A stretch of DNA of 64,000 bases from Turnera subulata (GCA_028386065.3 JAKUCV010006768.1:1-64000); one strand, 5' to 3'; shown: positions 1-11,258, numbered from the stretch's first letter. Numbers and translations: made by a program. Notes: generated by a model not told the origin, from the sequence alone.

Positions 1-283
1 CTTGAAGTGAGGTATCTTCAAGCAAGTGTGTAGGATTCTTGTGATTAGAATTCCTAGGCTGTAAACGGTTTGTTAAGCACCCGGAAGCTTAACGGTAGAT
101 AGTGAACTCTTCAAGTGTATCTTGGAGGACTGGATTAGCCACAAATTAGTTGTGTGTGAACCAGTATAAAAATCTCTTGTGTCCTTCTATTTTTCAATTG
201 CGCACTTCATTTCCTGCAAAGTTTTTAATTTTCGGTCATAAGCTATTCACCCCCCCTCTAGCTTAAGTCTATTGTTCCTAACA
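1..283 (+). mobile_element. 3' part of a copia LTR, SIRE-like
   Basis: The stretch ends in a run of C followed by CTCTAGCTTAAGTC and TTCCTAACA, a common way for plant copia LTRs, especially SIRE/Maximus, to finish (…CA). No priming site follows. The next bases (from 284) are a copia gag remnant on the other strand, so this is probably the outer edge of a 3' LTR that inserted into that remnant. The LTR start lies outside the window. The assignment rests on style of sequence, not on an alignment. Confidence 0.5.
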
Positions 284-480
284 GGTCATACAATATCCAC
301 CATCTGGTGGTCATACAACATTCACCTTCTGGTGGTCATATCTTTCTTCGATTTTTCTCAAAGATCTGCGGGATCTTTTGACAGTAAGACATCCAGCCTT
401 TACTTTATTTTCTCTTTTATTGCATCTTCCAGACGATTTGTATTTAAATGCATTTAATGCCCATAACAAATTTCTTCCGG
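284..480 (-). pseudogene. copia gag fragment, Copia-1 family
   Basis: On the minus strand, between about 290 and 400, a broken frame reads like the gag segment of Copia-1 (its residues around DPADLW and ERYDH; compare plus-strand 3190-3250). It has frameshifts, and a short motif (catctggtggtcatac) is doubled at its end. It belongs with the leader at 800-1232, which precedes it on the minus strand. The intervening 480-790 is not gag. This is a degraded relative of Copia-1 cut by the LTR at 1-283. Confidence 0.5.
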
Positions 481-795
481 AAATTTAATATTTGTAACAT
501 AATTCCAAAATTAAATAAATAAAAGACTTAAATAAAATAAATAAACATGGGCCTTTTATTAATTAGCCCAATTAAAATTAAATAAACGAAAAATTAAATG
601 CAATGGGCCTTGTACAAGCCCATTCAAAACGTAGATTAAAGCAAGAAAATAAATATAATGGACCTTTTCATAGCCCAATAAGTAACCGAAAATTAAATGC
701 GATGGGCCTCGTACGAGCCTAAAACGTAAATGAAATTAAAGCGAGAAATTAAATGCAATGGGCCTTTTAATAGCCCAATCGTAATTTAAATAAAA
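481..795. repeat. AT-rich stretch with repeated ATGGGCC motif
   Basis: No gene is visible. A motif like ATGGGCCTTTTAATAGCCCA recurs about five times at irregular spacing of roughly 50-80 bases, separated by AT-rich sequence (aaattaaatgc). The motif is itself an imperfect inverted repeat (GGGC…GCCC). The stretch sits between the leader and the gag remnant of a minus-strand copia element, so it is either an insertion in that element or a diverged part of its untranslated region. Confidence 0.4.
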
Positions 796-1232
796 AAAAC
801 ATAAAATATGCTTACTCGATAAATCTTTCAACAGTAATATATAATATATCATACTTATACTCGGTTATTATTCCGGTATATAAAAAAATATAAAATACGC
901 TTACTCGATAAATCTTTCAGCAATAATAACAGCATAATAATAAAGAATATAAAATATATACGCTTACTCGATAAATCTTTCAGCAGTAATAATAGCATAA
1001 TAATAGAGAACATATAATATACGCTTACTCGATAAATCTTTCAGCAGTAATAATAGCATAATAATAGAGAATATATAATATACGCTTTCTCGATAAATCT
1101 TTCAGCTATAATAATAACATAATAATAAAGAATATATAATATATAGAGAAAAGATGAAAATAGTAATAAAAGAAAATTTTAGAAATAAATACCTCAGTAG
1201 AGTAGAGACTCGTGCTAATAACGCGTTATAAA
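796..1232 (-). repeat. copia 5' leader with about five tandem repeats
   Basis: A unit of roughly 60 bases containing CGCTTACTCGATAAATCTTTC is repeated about five times. On the minus strand it reads CTGAAAGATTTATCGAGTAAGCG. The same unit occurs about twice, in plus orientation, in the Copia-1 leader (2797-2880). At the upstream end (1205-1232) is the complement of the Copia-1 priming region (GTTATTAGCACGAGTCTC). This is therefore the leader of a related element lying on the minus strand. Confidence 0.7.
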
Positions 1233-2210
1233 AATTGATAGATGAATCCTTGACTACTACCCATGGTTGTCCATATTTTCACTAGCCCACAGTTCAAGGA
1301 TGTACATCGCCTTCTTCATGGTCATAGGCATCTCCTCCTTGTCCATCAAACCAATAGGCATGGAGGTTGAATGTTATAGACGTCAATGTGGCAGCATGCA
1401 TTCGAAAGCTAATTGTTTTGAATATTATTGTATATTACATGGCAAAAGAAGATACAAGTGGAAAGATACAACTTGTATGTGTTGGCATTTCTATTTATAA
1501 GCCAATATGGTTGTTGTGGTAGTTACACACGTGGCCATTGACATTCATATTGTTTTATAACAAAAATCTAATTTTAGAAATAATAAATGAAAAAAAGATG
1601 ATATGAAAAAGTAATAAAACTATCCAATGTACACATGCCACATATGTTTATAAGGCTCTCTTAGTAAAAAATACTTAATAACTCTAGCATTATTGATGTT
1701 CTTATAGCTCTTTTCAATTCCCATGGTTGATTCTTGCTAGTTTGACCGAAATAGGTATGCACATACATTATCAAAAAAAAGAAATAGGTATGCACATATA
1801 GAAAAATCTTTTAAAAGATTGAAATTTGTTGTTTTCCTCCCCGTTCCGAATTTATTGAGAAAATTGTATGAAATTTTGAAATAGAATATGCTGACTCTTG
1901 ATGGGTTGACGTCAACATTTGCCAACCCAACTTTGTCTGATTATGTAATGTAATTACTCTTGACATTCCGTAATGAAAGAAATAGCTGACGTTCAAAAAA
2001 AAAAAAAACTGTCTGATTATAAGGCCACCAAATTGATTGCACCTTCCTTTGCTCGCATTGGTCAAAGCATAATTGTTCCTGTAAGAAGGCATAAACTATA
2101 TATTTTAGCTGCATCTAAATATATCTTGAGATTAACTCAAAGCCAGGTATCAACTTTATCGAAACCTGACTTTCACTATCGTAGATAATGGAAGCGTGGA
2201 TACATTAACA
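1233..2210 (-). mobile_element. probable LTR of the minus-strand copia remnant, then unassigned DNA
   Basis: The bases just above 1232 should be the 5' LTR of the minus-strand remnant. On the minus strand there is a TATA-like GGCTTATAAATAG at about 1490-1502, a plausible distance upstream of the priming site. The sequence does not resemble the Copia-1 LTR, so the two elements share a leader but not an LTR. I cannot place the outer edge. From about 1550 to 2210 I see no gene; short frames on both strands are unrecognised. Confidence 0.35.
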
Positions 2211-2215
2211 CTTTT
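2211..2215 (+). repeat. target-site duplication of Copia-1, left copy
   Basis: CTTTT immediately precedes the LTR start (TGTTG) and is found again immediately after the right LTR at 8293-8297. Five bases is the usual size for copia. Confidence 0.8.
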
Positions 2216-2691
2216 TGTTGTAAATAAATTATGGTGAATGTCATTGTTACTATACAGTAAAATTCGTTTTTACCGTATCCGAATTTACCCCCAGTAAATA
2301 TTTTACCCCTCAACCTAACATCCAATTGGATTCATCCCTTTGGCCATTTACTCATCATAATTCCCTTTGTCCTAATCTTAATACCATCTTCCTTTACCTA
2401 ATATCCTTTTGATTTTATCTTATTAAATTAATCATTCTCATTTGTTTTTATCCTCCCATTTTACCTATAAATATCCCCTTCATTTCCATACATACACACC
2501 TTTGATCACCATAAACTCACTCTCTCCAAATTTCCATACACATCTCTTTTCTTCTCTCCATCATTAACATAATTATCCTCCATTTCTATTACTATTAAAG
2601 TTTTATTATTTCCCACAAAGTTTGTATTATTATCTTGATCAAGTTTGTATTATTTCATCAAATAGTGAAAATCTCCCCCAATTTTATAATA
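2216..2691 (+). repeat. Copia-1 5' LTR
   Basis: It begins TGTTGTAAATAAATTATGG and aligns along its length with 7806-8292. A TATA-like CCTATAAATATCC lies at about 2464-2475. The final bases are TA where the right LTR has CA, a single substitution. Confidence 0.9.
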
Positions 2692-2710
2692 CGTTATCAG
2701 CACGAGTCTC
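2692..2710 (+). promoter_or_regulatory. Copia-1 priming site region
   Basis: Directly after the LTR the sequence is cGTTATCAGCACGAGTCTC. It resembles but does not match the usual copia site TGGTATCAGAGC. The same motif, slightly changed, lies next to the leader remnant at 1205-1232. The primer tRNA is not established by this reading. Confidence 0.55.
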
Positions 2711-2953
2711 TACCTTATCAAGGTAATCATTTCTAAACCTTTTCTTATTACTACTTTAATCATTTTCTATTATACACATATAGTATTTATATAGCTGAAA
2801 GATTTATCGAGTAAGTATATATATATTTTATTCTATATTATTATCCTACTAATATTGTTGAAAGATTTATCGAGTAAGCGTATATACTATATAATTTCTA
2901 TTATTATTTGTCTTTATATTTGTTTTATATTTTGTCATTTCTTTACTGTTATA

Positions 2954-3976
2954 ATGGCAAACCTTGCAAAGCTTGAGTTTAAGGCCCTAAATATTTCCAG
3001 AAGAAATTATCTATCATGGAGGCTAGATGCAGAAATGCATTTAGATGCTCAGGGCCTGGGAGATATCATAAAATCTCCTCAAGATAAGGGAAAAACCGTA
3101 TCTATTCAAGATAAAGAAGGGACTAGTCAAGAAAAGGCAAAAGCCATGATCTTTCTCCGTCATCATCTGCACGATAGTCTAAAGACGAAATACCTTACTA
3201 TCAAAGATCCTGCAGATCTTTGGAAGAATTTGAAAGAAAGGTATGATCACCTGAAGATGGTCATACTCCCAAAAGCTCGTTACGAGTGGATGCATCTGAG
3301 GCTGCAAGATTTTAAATCTGTGCATGAATATAATTCAGCTATGTTTCGAATAAGTTCTCAGATGAAACTATGTGAAGAAAACATTACTGATGCTGATATG
3401 TTAGAAAAAACATTATCTACTTTCCATGCATCAAATGTGCTCCTGCAGCAGCAATATCGTGAGAAGGGTTTCACAAAATATTCTGATTTAATTTCTTGCA
3501 TCCTGGTAGCTGAACAAAATAACGAGCTATTGATGAAAAATCATGAGTCTCGTCCCACTGCTTCTGCTCCATTCCCAGAAGCGAATGCAGCAGTACATGA
3601 TAATTCTGGTCATGGCCGTGGAAAAGGTCGTGGCCGGGGACGTGGGCGTGGACGTGGAAGGAACAATTTTAATTACCGTGACCACAATATTGGCAAGGCT
3701 AAAGGAAAACATGCCAATGATTCCAAATATAATGATAAGAAAAATCACGAGTCAGTCTGCTATCGATGTGGCATGACAGGTCATTGGTCACGGACATGCC
3801 GTACCGCGAAGCACTTGGTAGAACTTTACCAATCATCTTTGAAAGGAAAAAATAAAGTTGCTGAAACAAATTTTGTTCAAGATGATGACCAAGATGCTGC
3901 CTTCCACTCCGACTCATATTTCGATGATTATCTTGCTGATCCAGAAGAAGCAAGCAAGAAAATAAAACAAGAATAA
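2954..3976 (+). CDS. Copia-1 Gag (nucleocapsid) protein
   Basis: The frame is open from 2855, but the ATG at 2954 (MANLAKLEF…) is the likely start because such Gag proteins begin this way and the upstream part overlaps the leader repeat. The product is about 340 residues. Residues 1-215 resemble the copia gag-polypeptide domain (motifs NYLSW and DPADLW). An Arg/Gly run lies at about 222-236, and a CCHC zinc knuckle (CYRCGMTGHWSRTC) at about 272-285. The tail is acidic. Gag packages the element's RNA in virus-like particles. This frame is intact. It is followed by about 100 bases before the pol frame, which lies in a different phase. Confidence 0.88.
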   Translation: MANLAKLEFKALNISRRNYLSWRLDAEMHLDAQGLGDIIKSPQDKGKTVSIQDKEGTSQEKAKAMIFLRHHLHDSLKTKYLTIKDPADLWKNLKERYDHLKMVILPKARYEWMHLRLQDFKSVHEYNSAMFRISSQMKLCEENITDADMLEKTLSTFHASNVLLQQQYREKGFTKYSDLISCILVAEQNNELLMKNHESRPTASAPFPEANAAVHDNSGHGRGKGRGRGRGRGRGRNNFNYRDHNIGKAKGKHANDSKYNDKKNHESVCYRCGMTGHWSRTCRTAKHLVELYQSSLKGKNKVAETNFVQDDDQDAAFHSDSYFDDYLADPEEASKKIKQE

Positions 3977-4082
3977 TCTTGTTGTCTATTTTCTTGTATT
4001 TTACATTTATGTTCTTATCTGTTATTTATTTCTATTAATGTTCTTAATGTTCTTTTAGTTTGGGATAAATTTCAATTCAATA

Positions 4083-7000
4083 TTACTTTCTTATGCATCT
4101 TTTATTTTCTTTTATGAAGATATTGACATTCAACTATATGGTTCCAAGAACAATGACTCAGATATTTGTCTAGCAGACAGTGCAACTACTCATTCCGTAT
4201 TTAATAAACGGAAATATTTCTTTACTTTGAAATTTGAAAAGGCATATGTTAGTACAATCTCTGGTAGTACAAAAATAATTGAAGGCTCCGGAAGAGCTCA
4301 AATTCTACTACCAAAGGGAACAAAAATAATCATCGAAAATGCTTTGTTCTCTTCAAAGTCTCAAAGAAATCTGTTGAGTTTTAAGGATATCCGTTTAAAT
4401 GGATATCATATTGAGACTATGAATGAAAGAGATGCTGAATATCTCTATATTATAAAAATTGCCACTACAGGTAACAAACAAATTGTGGAAAAATTACCTA
4501 TATTATCTTCTGGATTGTACTACATAAATATTCGAGTCATTGAAAATTATTATATCCAGCCAGAAGCTGGCACCAGCCTGAAGCTGACTAATGAGTTGGA
4601 AATTTGGCATGACCAGTTGGGCCATCCCGGATCAATAATGATGCACCGAATTATTGAAAATTCATTTGGTCATCCATTGAAAAACCAGAAGATTTTTCAA
4701 TCTAATGAATTTTCATGTGTTGCTTGTTCACAAGGAAAATTAATTATCCGGCCTTCATATGATAAGGTTGGTTCTGAATCACCAACATTTTTAGAAAGAA
4801 TTCAGGGAGATATTTGTGGACCTATACATCCACCATGTGGACCATTTAGATATTTTATGGTTTTAATTGATGCATCAAATAGATGGTCCCATGTGTGCCT
4901 GTTGTCCTCACGCAATTTGGCGTTTGCGCGCTTATTATCACAATTGATCAAATTGCGGGCACACTTCCCTGATCATGCAATTAAGACTATACGTCTTGAT
5001 AATGCTGCTGAATTCACCTCTAAGGCGTTTAATGACTATTGTATGTCAATTGGAATTGTGGTTGAACATCCTGTAGCTCATGTTCATACCCAAAACGGTC
5101 TAGCAGAATCGTTGATTAAACGCCTTCAGTTGATTGCGAGGCCATTATTGATGAGTTGCAAACTCCCCGTTACTGCTTGGGGACATTCTATTTTGCATGC
5201 AGCAGCACTTGTGCGCATCAGGCCAACAAGCTATCATAAGCTCTCCCCCATTCAATTGGTTAATGGTCACGAACCTAATATCTCCCATCTTCGGACCTTT
5301 GGTTGTGCAGTATATGTGCCAATTGCTCCGCCACAGTGAACTAAAATGGGTCCACAAAGAAGATTGGGAATATATGTTGGATATGAATCTCCATCAATTA
5401 TAAAATATTTGGAACCAACAACTGGAGATTTATTTACAGTAAGATTTGCTGACTGTCATTTTGATGAAAATGTTTATATTAGGGAAAGTAAATAAGCAGC
5501 TGGATAAAGAAATTAAATGGAATACTATATCATTATCAAGCCTTGATCCTCGAACAAATCAGTGCGAACTTGAAGTTCAAAAGATAATTCATTTGCAAAA
5601 TATAGCAAATCAATTGCCAGACGCTTTTACTGATATCAATAGAGTGACCAAATCTCATGTACCAGCTGCAAATGCTTCTGCTAGAATTGATGTCCCCGAA
5701 GGACAAATAAAGATTGCAAATGAATCTAAAGCATGCAAAAAGCGTGGCAGACCACTCGGTTCCAAAGATAAAAATCCTCGACACAGAAAAGGAGCAAAGA
5801 TACAAGATGGCCCCAACGAGGTAATAAAACCTCCTGCAGAGGTTCAAATTGATAATCCTCTAGAAGAGGATCCTGACATAAATTGTAATGTTCCGGAAGT
5901 AACTCAGGTCCCTGAAATAAGTCAAAATGATGAGATCTCAATCAACTATATTATGTCAGGAACAAGATGGAACCGATGTGAAATAACCGTCGACGGAATT
6001 TTTGCATATAATGTAGCACTAAATATTATAGAAGGAAATGAGGATCATGAGCCTAAATCAATTAATGAATGCCAGCAAAGAAATGATTGGCCAAAATGGA
6101 GAGACGCAATTAAGGCTGAGTTAGACTCGCTCATGAAGTGAGAAGTTTTTGGGCCTGTAGTCCCAACACCTGATGGTGTAAAACCGGTCGATTACAAATG
6201 GGTATTTGTGTGGAAAAGAAATGAGAAAAATGAAATAGTGAGATATAAAGCACGGCTTGTCGCACAAGGTTTTATCCAACGACCTGGTATTGATTATGAG
6301 GAGACATACTCCCCTGTGGTGGATGCAACAACTTTTCGGTATCTAATTAGTCTGGCAGTATATGAAAAATTAGAAATGCATCTAATGGATGTTGTTACAG
6401 CCTATCTCTATGGACCTATAAGCCATGATATATACATGAGAGTCCCTGAAGGACTCAAGTTGCCTGAAGCAACTAATTCCCGGGATATATACTCAATTAA
6501 ATTGAAAAGATCTTTATATGGCTTGAAGCAATCTGGACGTATGTGGTATAATCGTCTCAGTGAATACTTGGTAAAAGAAGGTTTCAAAAATGATTCCATA
6601 TGTCCATGTATTTTTATTAAAAGGTCCATACATGAATATGTCATCATTGCTGTCTATGTTGATGATTTAAATATTATTGGAACTCCTGAAGAAGTTTCCA
6701 AAGCCGTGCATTGTTTAAAGAAAGAATTTGAAATGAAAGACCTTGGAAAGACAAAACTCTGTCTAGGTCTTCAAATTGCACATTTAGAAAGTGGGATCTT
6801 TGTCCATCAGACACATTATACCGAGAAGGTTTTGAAAAGATTTTATATGGACAAAGTGCATCCAACAAGTACCCCGATGGTTGTGAGGTCGCTTGATCAA
6901 AAGAAAGATATTTTTAGACCTCGAGAAGATAATGAAGAAATTCTTGGTCCGGAAGTACCATATCTCAGCGCGATTGGAGCTTTAATGTATCTTGTTACTA

Positions 7001-7677
7001 ATACAAGACCTGATATATCTTTTGCTGTTAGTTTACTAGCAAGATATAGTTCTGCCCCAACTCGCAGACATTGGAATGGGATAAAACAAATTTTTCGATA
7101 TCTTCGGGGTACAATGGATATGGGATTATTTTATTCATCCGGGTCCAAACCCGATCTAGTTGGTTATGCAGATGTAGGTTATTTGTCTGATCCACATAAG
7201 GCTCGGTCACAAACAGGCTACTTGTTTACTTATGGAGGAACTGCTATATCGTGGCGATCCACAAAGCAAAGTATTGTTGCCACCTCTTCAAATAATGCAG
7301 AAATTGTAGCCATACATGAAGCTAGTCGAGAGTGTGTTTGGCTAAGATCAATGACACAACATATTCGAGATTCTTGTGGATTGGATAGTGGAAAAGATGT
7401 TCCAACAATCATTTATGAAGATAATGCTGCCTGCATTGCCCAATTGAAGGAAGGATACATCAAAGGCGACCAGACAAAGCACATATCACCAAAATTCTTT
7501 TTCACTTATGATCTCCAGAAGAATGGTGATATTTGTGTTCAACAGATTCGCTCAAGTGACAATTTGGCAGACCTATTTACAAAATCACTGCCTACTTCAG
7601 TTTTTGAGAAGTTGATAAGGACGATTGGTATGCGACGATTTCGTGACATCAAGGGAGGCCAAAATGAGGGGGAGTAG
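4083..7677 (+). pseudogene. Copia-1 Pol: protease, integrase, RT, RNase H (broken)
   Basis: The frame begins before the protease motif LADSATTHS (about 4171-4197). It continues through the GAG-pre-integrase segment (WHDQLGHPG, about 4605) and the integrase core (DICGP, then LDNAAEF and the final E of the DDE triad near QNGLAE). It then runs to RT with KWVF, KARLVAQGF and the catalytic YVDD at 6655-6666, and to RNase H with YADVGY and EDNAACI. It ends at 7677. Breaks are a TGA at 5337-5339 after the integrase core, a frameshift near 5480, and a TGA at 6139-6141 just before the RT domain. The stretch 6208-7677 is open for 489 codons. No active polyprotein can be made from this copy without recoding. 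Confidence 0.88.
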
Positions 7678-7796
7678 AATACGCACTGCACTCTTTTTTC
7701 CTTCACCAAGTTTTTATCCCACTGGGTTTTTCTTGGTAAGGTTTTTAACGAGGCAGTTCTTCTAAAGCGTATTCTACCCAAAGTGCAATGACATTC

Positions 7797-7805
7797 AAGG
7801 GGGAG
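7797..7805 (+). promoter_or_regulatory. Copia-1 polypurine tract
   Basis: AAGGGGGAG lies directly against the right LTR. It is the expected primer for plus-strand synthesis. Confidence 0.85.
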
Positions 7806-8292
7806 TGTTGTAAATAAATTATGGTGAATGTCATTGTTACCATACAGTAAAACTCGTTTTTACCGTACACGAATTTACCCTCAGTAAATATTTTACCCCT
7901 CAACCTAACATCCAATTGGATTCATCCCTTTGGCCATTTACTCAACATAATTCCCTTTGTCCTAATCTTAATACCATCTTCCTTTACCTAATATCCTTTT
8001 GATTTTATCTTATTAAATTAATCATTCTCATTTGTTTTTATCCTTCCATTTTCACCTATAAATATCCCCTTCATTTCCATACACACACACCTTTGATCAC
8101 CATAAACTCACTCTCTCCAAATTTCCATACACATCTCTTTTCTTCTCTCCATCATTAATATAATTATCCTCCATTTCCATTACTATTAAAGTTTTATTAT
8201 TTCCCACAAAGTTTGTATTATTACCTTGATCAAGTTTGATCAAGTTTGTATTATTTCATCAAATAGTGAAAATCTCCCCAAATTTTATAACA
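7806..8292 (+). repeat. Copia-1 3' LTR
   Basis: It begins TGTTGTAAATAAATTATGG and ends TTTTATAACA, followed by the target duplication CTTTT (8293-8297). It carries a tandem copy of GATCAAGTTT near 8228-8247 that the left LTR lacks. Confidence 0.9.
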
Positions 8293-8297
8293 CTTTT

Positions 8298-8671
8298 GAA
8301 ATTGTTGCAGATTTATTGACATTTGTATTGAATTTTGGACAAATTCGATGGTACTCAATTATACCAACTGACATATACAAACATGGTGTATCATAAAATC
8401 AAAGAAACCTATTTTCCTAAAAATAGAAGAAAGAATCTTATTGATTATCATATACTAAGTTGGCACTTGTATAACTTGTGCTGCACATACAGGGGTTTTT
8501 TAGAATTTTGTGTTTTCTTTTTTTTTTTTAATGAGAAAGAATTTTGTGTTGGGATCAAGAGCCTAATTATCGGAGGAAATCCGAGCAAGGCCTGCATACT
8601 TCTCGGCTCAAAATTTGAAGATATCTCCAAATGTTGTTGAATTTCACAATCAATTTGGGCTGCTTCCCGCG
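8298..8671. other. unassigned DNA
   Basis: This is the flank of Copia-1. A 101-codon plus-strand frame (8335-8640) has no recognisable motif and crosses a poly-T run, so I do not call it a gene. No repeat is visible. Confidence 0.4.
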
Positions 8672-8688
8672 GTGTGATTTCTTTCCCT

Positions 8689-8862
8689 TTCCCTTTTTTT
8701 TGGTTCAACCTAAGGGCCCCATGCCACCACTAATATACTTATATTATCCCTACCCCAAACTTAACCCAACTAATTAAACTCCAACACCCGAACTCGAACC
8801 CGGGCCGGGTGGCCTCCGCGAACGAAAGACTTTGATGCCAACGCGACCAAGAGGTCGCTGGC
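8689..8862 (-). mobile_element. SINE (tRNA-derived), minus strand
   Basis: On the minus strand there is a pol III box B-like GGTTCGAGTTC (complement at 8790-8800), and upstream of it a weaker box A region near 8840-8855. The 3' end is an A-rich tail, seen as poly-T at 8693-8700. Near-identical direct repeats flank it: GTGTGATTTCTTTCC from 8672 and GTGTGATATCTTTCC from 8863. A 15-base duplication with one mismatch is what target-primed retrotransposition leaves. Confidence 0.78.
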
Positions 8863-9107
8863 GTGTGATATCTTTCCTTGGGCCAATACAAATAAGCTTA
8901 GAGAGCTCACCTAAACTTCAAAAGCAAACTTATTCCTAACTTTGGGCCTTACCTGAAACATATGTGCCTCAATTTTTGCCTCACCCTGGGTCTGTCTTAC
9001 CCAAACTTTTCTTTTTTGGTTATTTATTCTATATTCAAAGCTTCCATTAATTCGAATCCCACTTCTGTGCACTTAATTATAATATCATAGGCGAATCTCC
9101 CAACGGA

Positions 9108-9216
9108 TCATTTTTTTTTTATTATTACAATTTCAATCAAGACTATTCAAAATCCCCAACCCTATCTGGGTGTTACTGTTGGCCACTGCCAAAGTCTTGT
9201 ACCACTAAGCTAGGGA
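9108..9216 (-). mobile_element. SINE-like sequence, minus strand
   Basis: The minus strand reads TAGCTTAGTGG (complement at 9202-9212), a good match to a tRNA-type box A, and ends in a poly-A tail (T run at 9111-9120). A clear box B is missing, and I do not see flanking duplications. It is probably an old or diverged SINE. Confidence 0.5.
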
Positions 9217-9709
9217 CGCTCTGACGAAGATATTTTATACATACGTAATGATGTTCTGAGTCTTGCCAAGACTTTGCTAAGTCTCTAGTTTTTCTTCCAC
9301 GTGACCCTTTACCTGAGCTCAAATGCTACGTCCATATTCATTCTAGAGAAACCATTTTGGGTCTATTACTCGATAATTCTTATTTGCACTTGCAGTGCTC
9401 AATAATTAGGGAGAAATGAAGCAAATTCTAAACTAAAAGCCGCAAACTCAGGGGTTAGGCTATTATAATTTTTGAATTGTAACTTCAAAAATTCGGGGCT
9501 ATGTCATTCATTTTTCTTCCTTGAATATTAATAAGCTACTTCTCAAATGCGAATTATTTCATATTGGATTTGGTTTACTTCCCTTTCAACAAATTTTATT
9601 TCCTCATGCGATTATCGAGAGTCTAGTTCCGGAAGTCTATCGGAACAAAAAATTTCAACGGAGATCATAATTGCCACAATTCGTAATAATCTAAAGATCC
9701 CTAATGAGA
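9217..9709. other. unassigned DNA
   Basis: No recognisable gene or repeat is present. A 67-codon frame at 9547-9750 runs into the Copia-A LTR and is not credible as a gene. Confidence 0.4.
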
Positions 9710-9714
9710 ACCAT

Positions 9715-9922
9715 TATAAACATGTATGGAGTTGTAAAGGAAACGTGTAACACACAATTAGTTAAGATAGTGATAAAGATCTATACTTGTGATAGTTATG
9801 TAAGTTATGTAAGTTATGTAAGTTATGTAAATATACATCTTGTAAGCTAGCATATTATAAATAAACCAGTAGAAGGCTCCAGATTGATATTGAGCACTCT
9901 ATTTCTTTGTGTTTATCTTACA
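9715..9922 (+). repeat. Copia-A 5' LTR
   Basis: It aligns with 45974-46176 through GATAGTGATAAAGATCTATA and the shared end TTTGTGTTTATCTTACA. It starts TATAAACATG, or alternatively with TG at 9723. The earlier start is preferred because it gives the flanking duplication ACCAT. A tetramer-like unit GTAAGTTAT is repeated four times at about 9800-9830. Confidence 0.75.
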
Positions 9923-9936
9923 TGGTAGTGGAGTCC
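9923..9936 (+). promoter_or_regulatory. Copia-A priming site remnant
   Basis: TGGTAGTGGAGTCC follows the LTR. It is a decayed form of TGGTATCAGAGC, the site for initiator tRNA-Met used by many copia elements. Confidence 0.55.
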
Positions 9937-10029
9937 TACGCATAGGTGCACCACGTAAGTCGGTACCAGTGAATCAAATACAGGGCGCATAATCGATCCA
10001 TCATCACCACCAGCCTCACTGCTCCTTTA

Positions 10030-10790
10030 TCTAACTCCCAACAATATATGTCATTCAAACTCACCGAGAAGAACTACGTGTTTTGGCACGCACAGATCGA
10101 ACCGTTTCCCATCAGTCAAGGCGTTATAGGGTACATGGACGGAAAATTTTCGTGCCCTCCTTAGACGATCACTAATGCCATAGGTGCTCAAGAAACTAAT
10201 CCAGCCTTCCTCCTTTGGTTTCAACAAGACAAACTCATTCTTAGTGCCATCCTGTCCTCTGTTTCAGTTCGGTTGGTGTTTTCTCCACCATGGTTGGCAA
10301 ACAAACATCTCAGGAAGCATGGCTTGCCCTCGAAGAATCTCTCGCCTCACCAAATCAATCACGAGTGATGGCTTTCCATATGGCTCTTCAAAGATTGGTT
10401 CAAAATCCAGATTAAACTGCACATCAATATCTTAATCGTGCCAAGTGTTTGTCTGACTATTTATTTACTGGAGGGAAATCATTAACAATCATGGAGCTCA
10501 ATCTTCACGTCTTCAGGGGATTGCATGCAAAATTCCATGCTTTGGTGACTATGCATAACACAAGACTTGAGCCGATATCTTTCTCGGAGCTATAGAGTCT
10601 CTTGATGAGCCAAGGATTTCTCACTGGTGATCCGATGAAATTGATCAGCTTGTCCACTTTAATCGTTTCTTCTTCGGTTCATGTCGATCCTCCTTCTGCA
10701 CTAGTCATTACCTTCCCCGCTGCTAATATTGCTTAGTTTGTTTATTCATCACGCGGTGGATGTGAGGGTCATAGGCGGTTCAGAATTGCG
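10030..10790 (+). pseudogene. Copia-A gag fragment
   Basis: A broken plus-strand frame includes KLTEKNYVFW, then SQGVIGYMDG, then LLWFQQDKLILSAILSS. This matches the N-terminal part of copia Gag (UBN2-type), which binds RNA and builds the particle. Stops and shifts occur about every 100 bases or less. The sequence continues in pieces to the protease region. Confidence 0.7.
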
Positions 10791-10969
10791 GCCACGGTCA
10801 TGGTCCTAAGCCATACTCCACACTGTCTCACAACACCTAGGCATCACATGACACCCATCCAAAATGTCAAATTTGCAGTCGCCAGGGCCACACTGTCCTT
10901 GATTGTTATCAACGCTCAGAATCTTCATCCATGCCCGCAACAAACGCTGCTTTCTATTAATCCTATTCT

Positions 10970-11227
10970 GTTGATCAATGATTCCCGGGCACTGGAGCTA
11001 CTCACAATGATACTCCGGACTAAGTATTCATTCCCATTATATAGATTATCAAGGATCTAACGCTTTGGAAGGTTAGTAATGGCGCCAATCTCGGTATAGT
11101 AGAAACCTTGACCGTGGTGTGTGAACTAGGGGGGCCAAACCACTGAGCTAGTGCTGATTTGTGAAAATTTACCATAAGTTTACATAAGAATTTTAATCTA
11201 GGGCGGGCCTGGCGCTCCCCCCTCCAC

Positions 11228-11258
<31 letters not shown>

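Larger units (their letters stand above)
2216..8292 (+). mobile_element. Copia-1: complete Ty1/copia retrotransposon
   Basis: The element has, in order: LTR (2216-2691), priming region, leader with two copies of a repeat, gag (2954-3976), pol (protease, integrase, RT, RNase H; about 4083-7677), polypurine tract (7797-7805) and LTR (7806-8292). It is bounded by the 5-bp duplication CTTTT. The protein order PR-INT-RT-RH is that of Ty1/copia. By eye the LTRs differ at about a dozen positions plus a 10-base duplication in the right one, so the insertion is fairly young. Pol carries at least two stop codons and a frameshift, so this copy cannot make its own enzymes. Confidence 0.92.

Noticed and set aside
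1973..2188. 71-codon plus-strand frame that might be a host exon
   Set aside because: I find no recognisable domain, codon bias or splice context, and an overlapping minus-strand frame of similar length exists.
8787..8862. Functional tRNA gene
   Set aside because: Only a box B-like motif and a weak box A are present, no cloverleaf can be drawn, and an A tail plus 15-base flanking duplications show a SINE.
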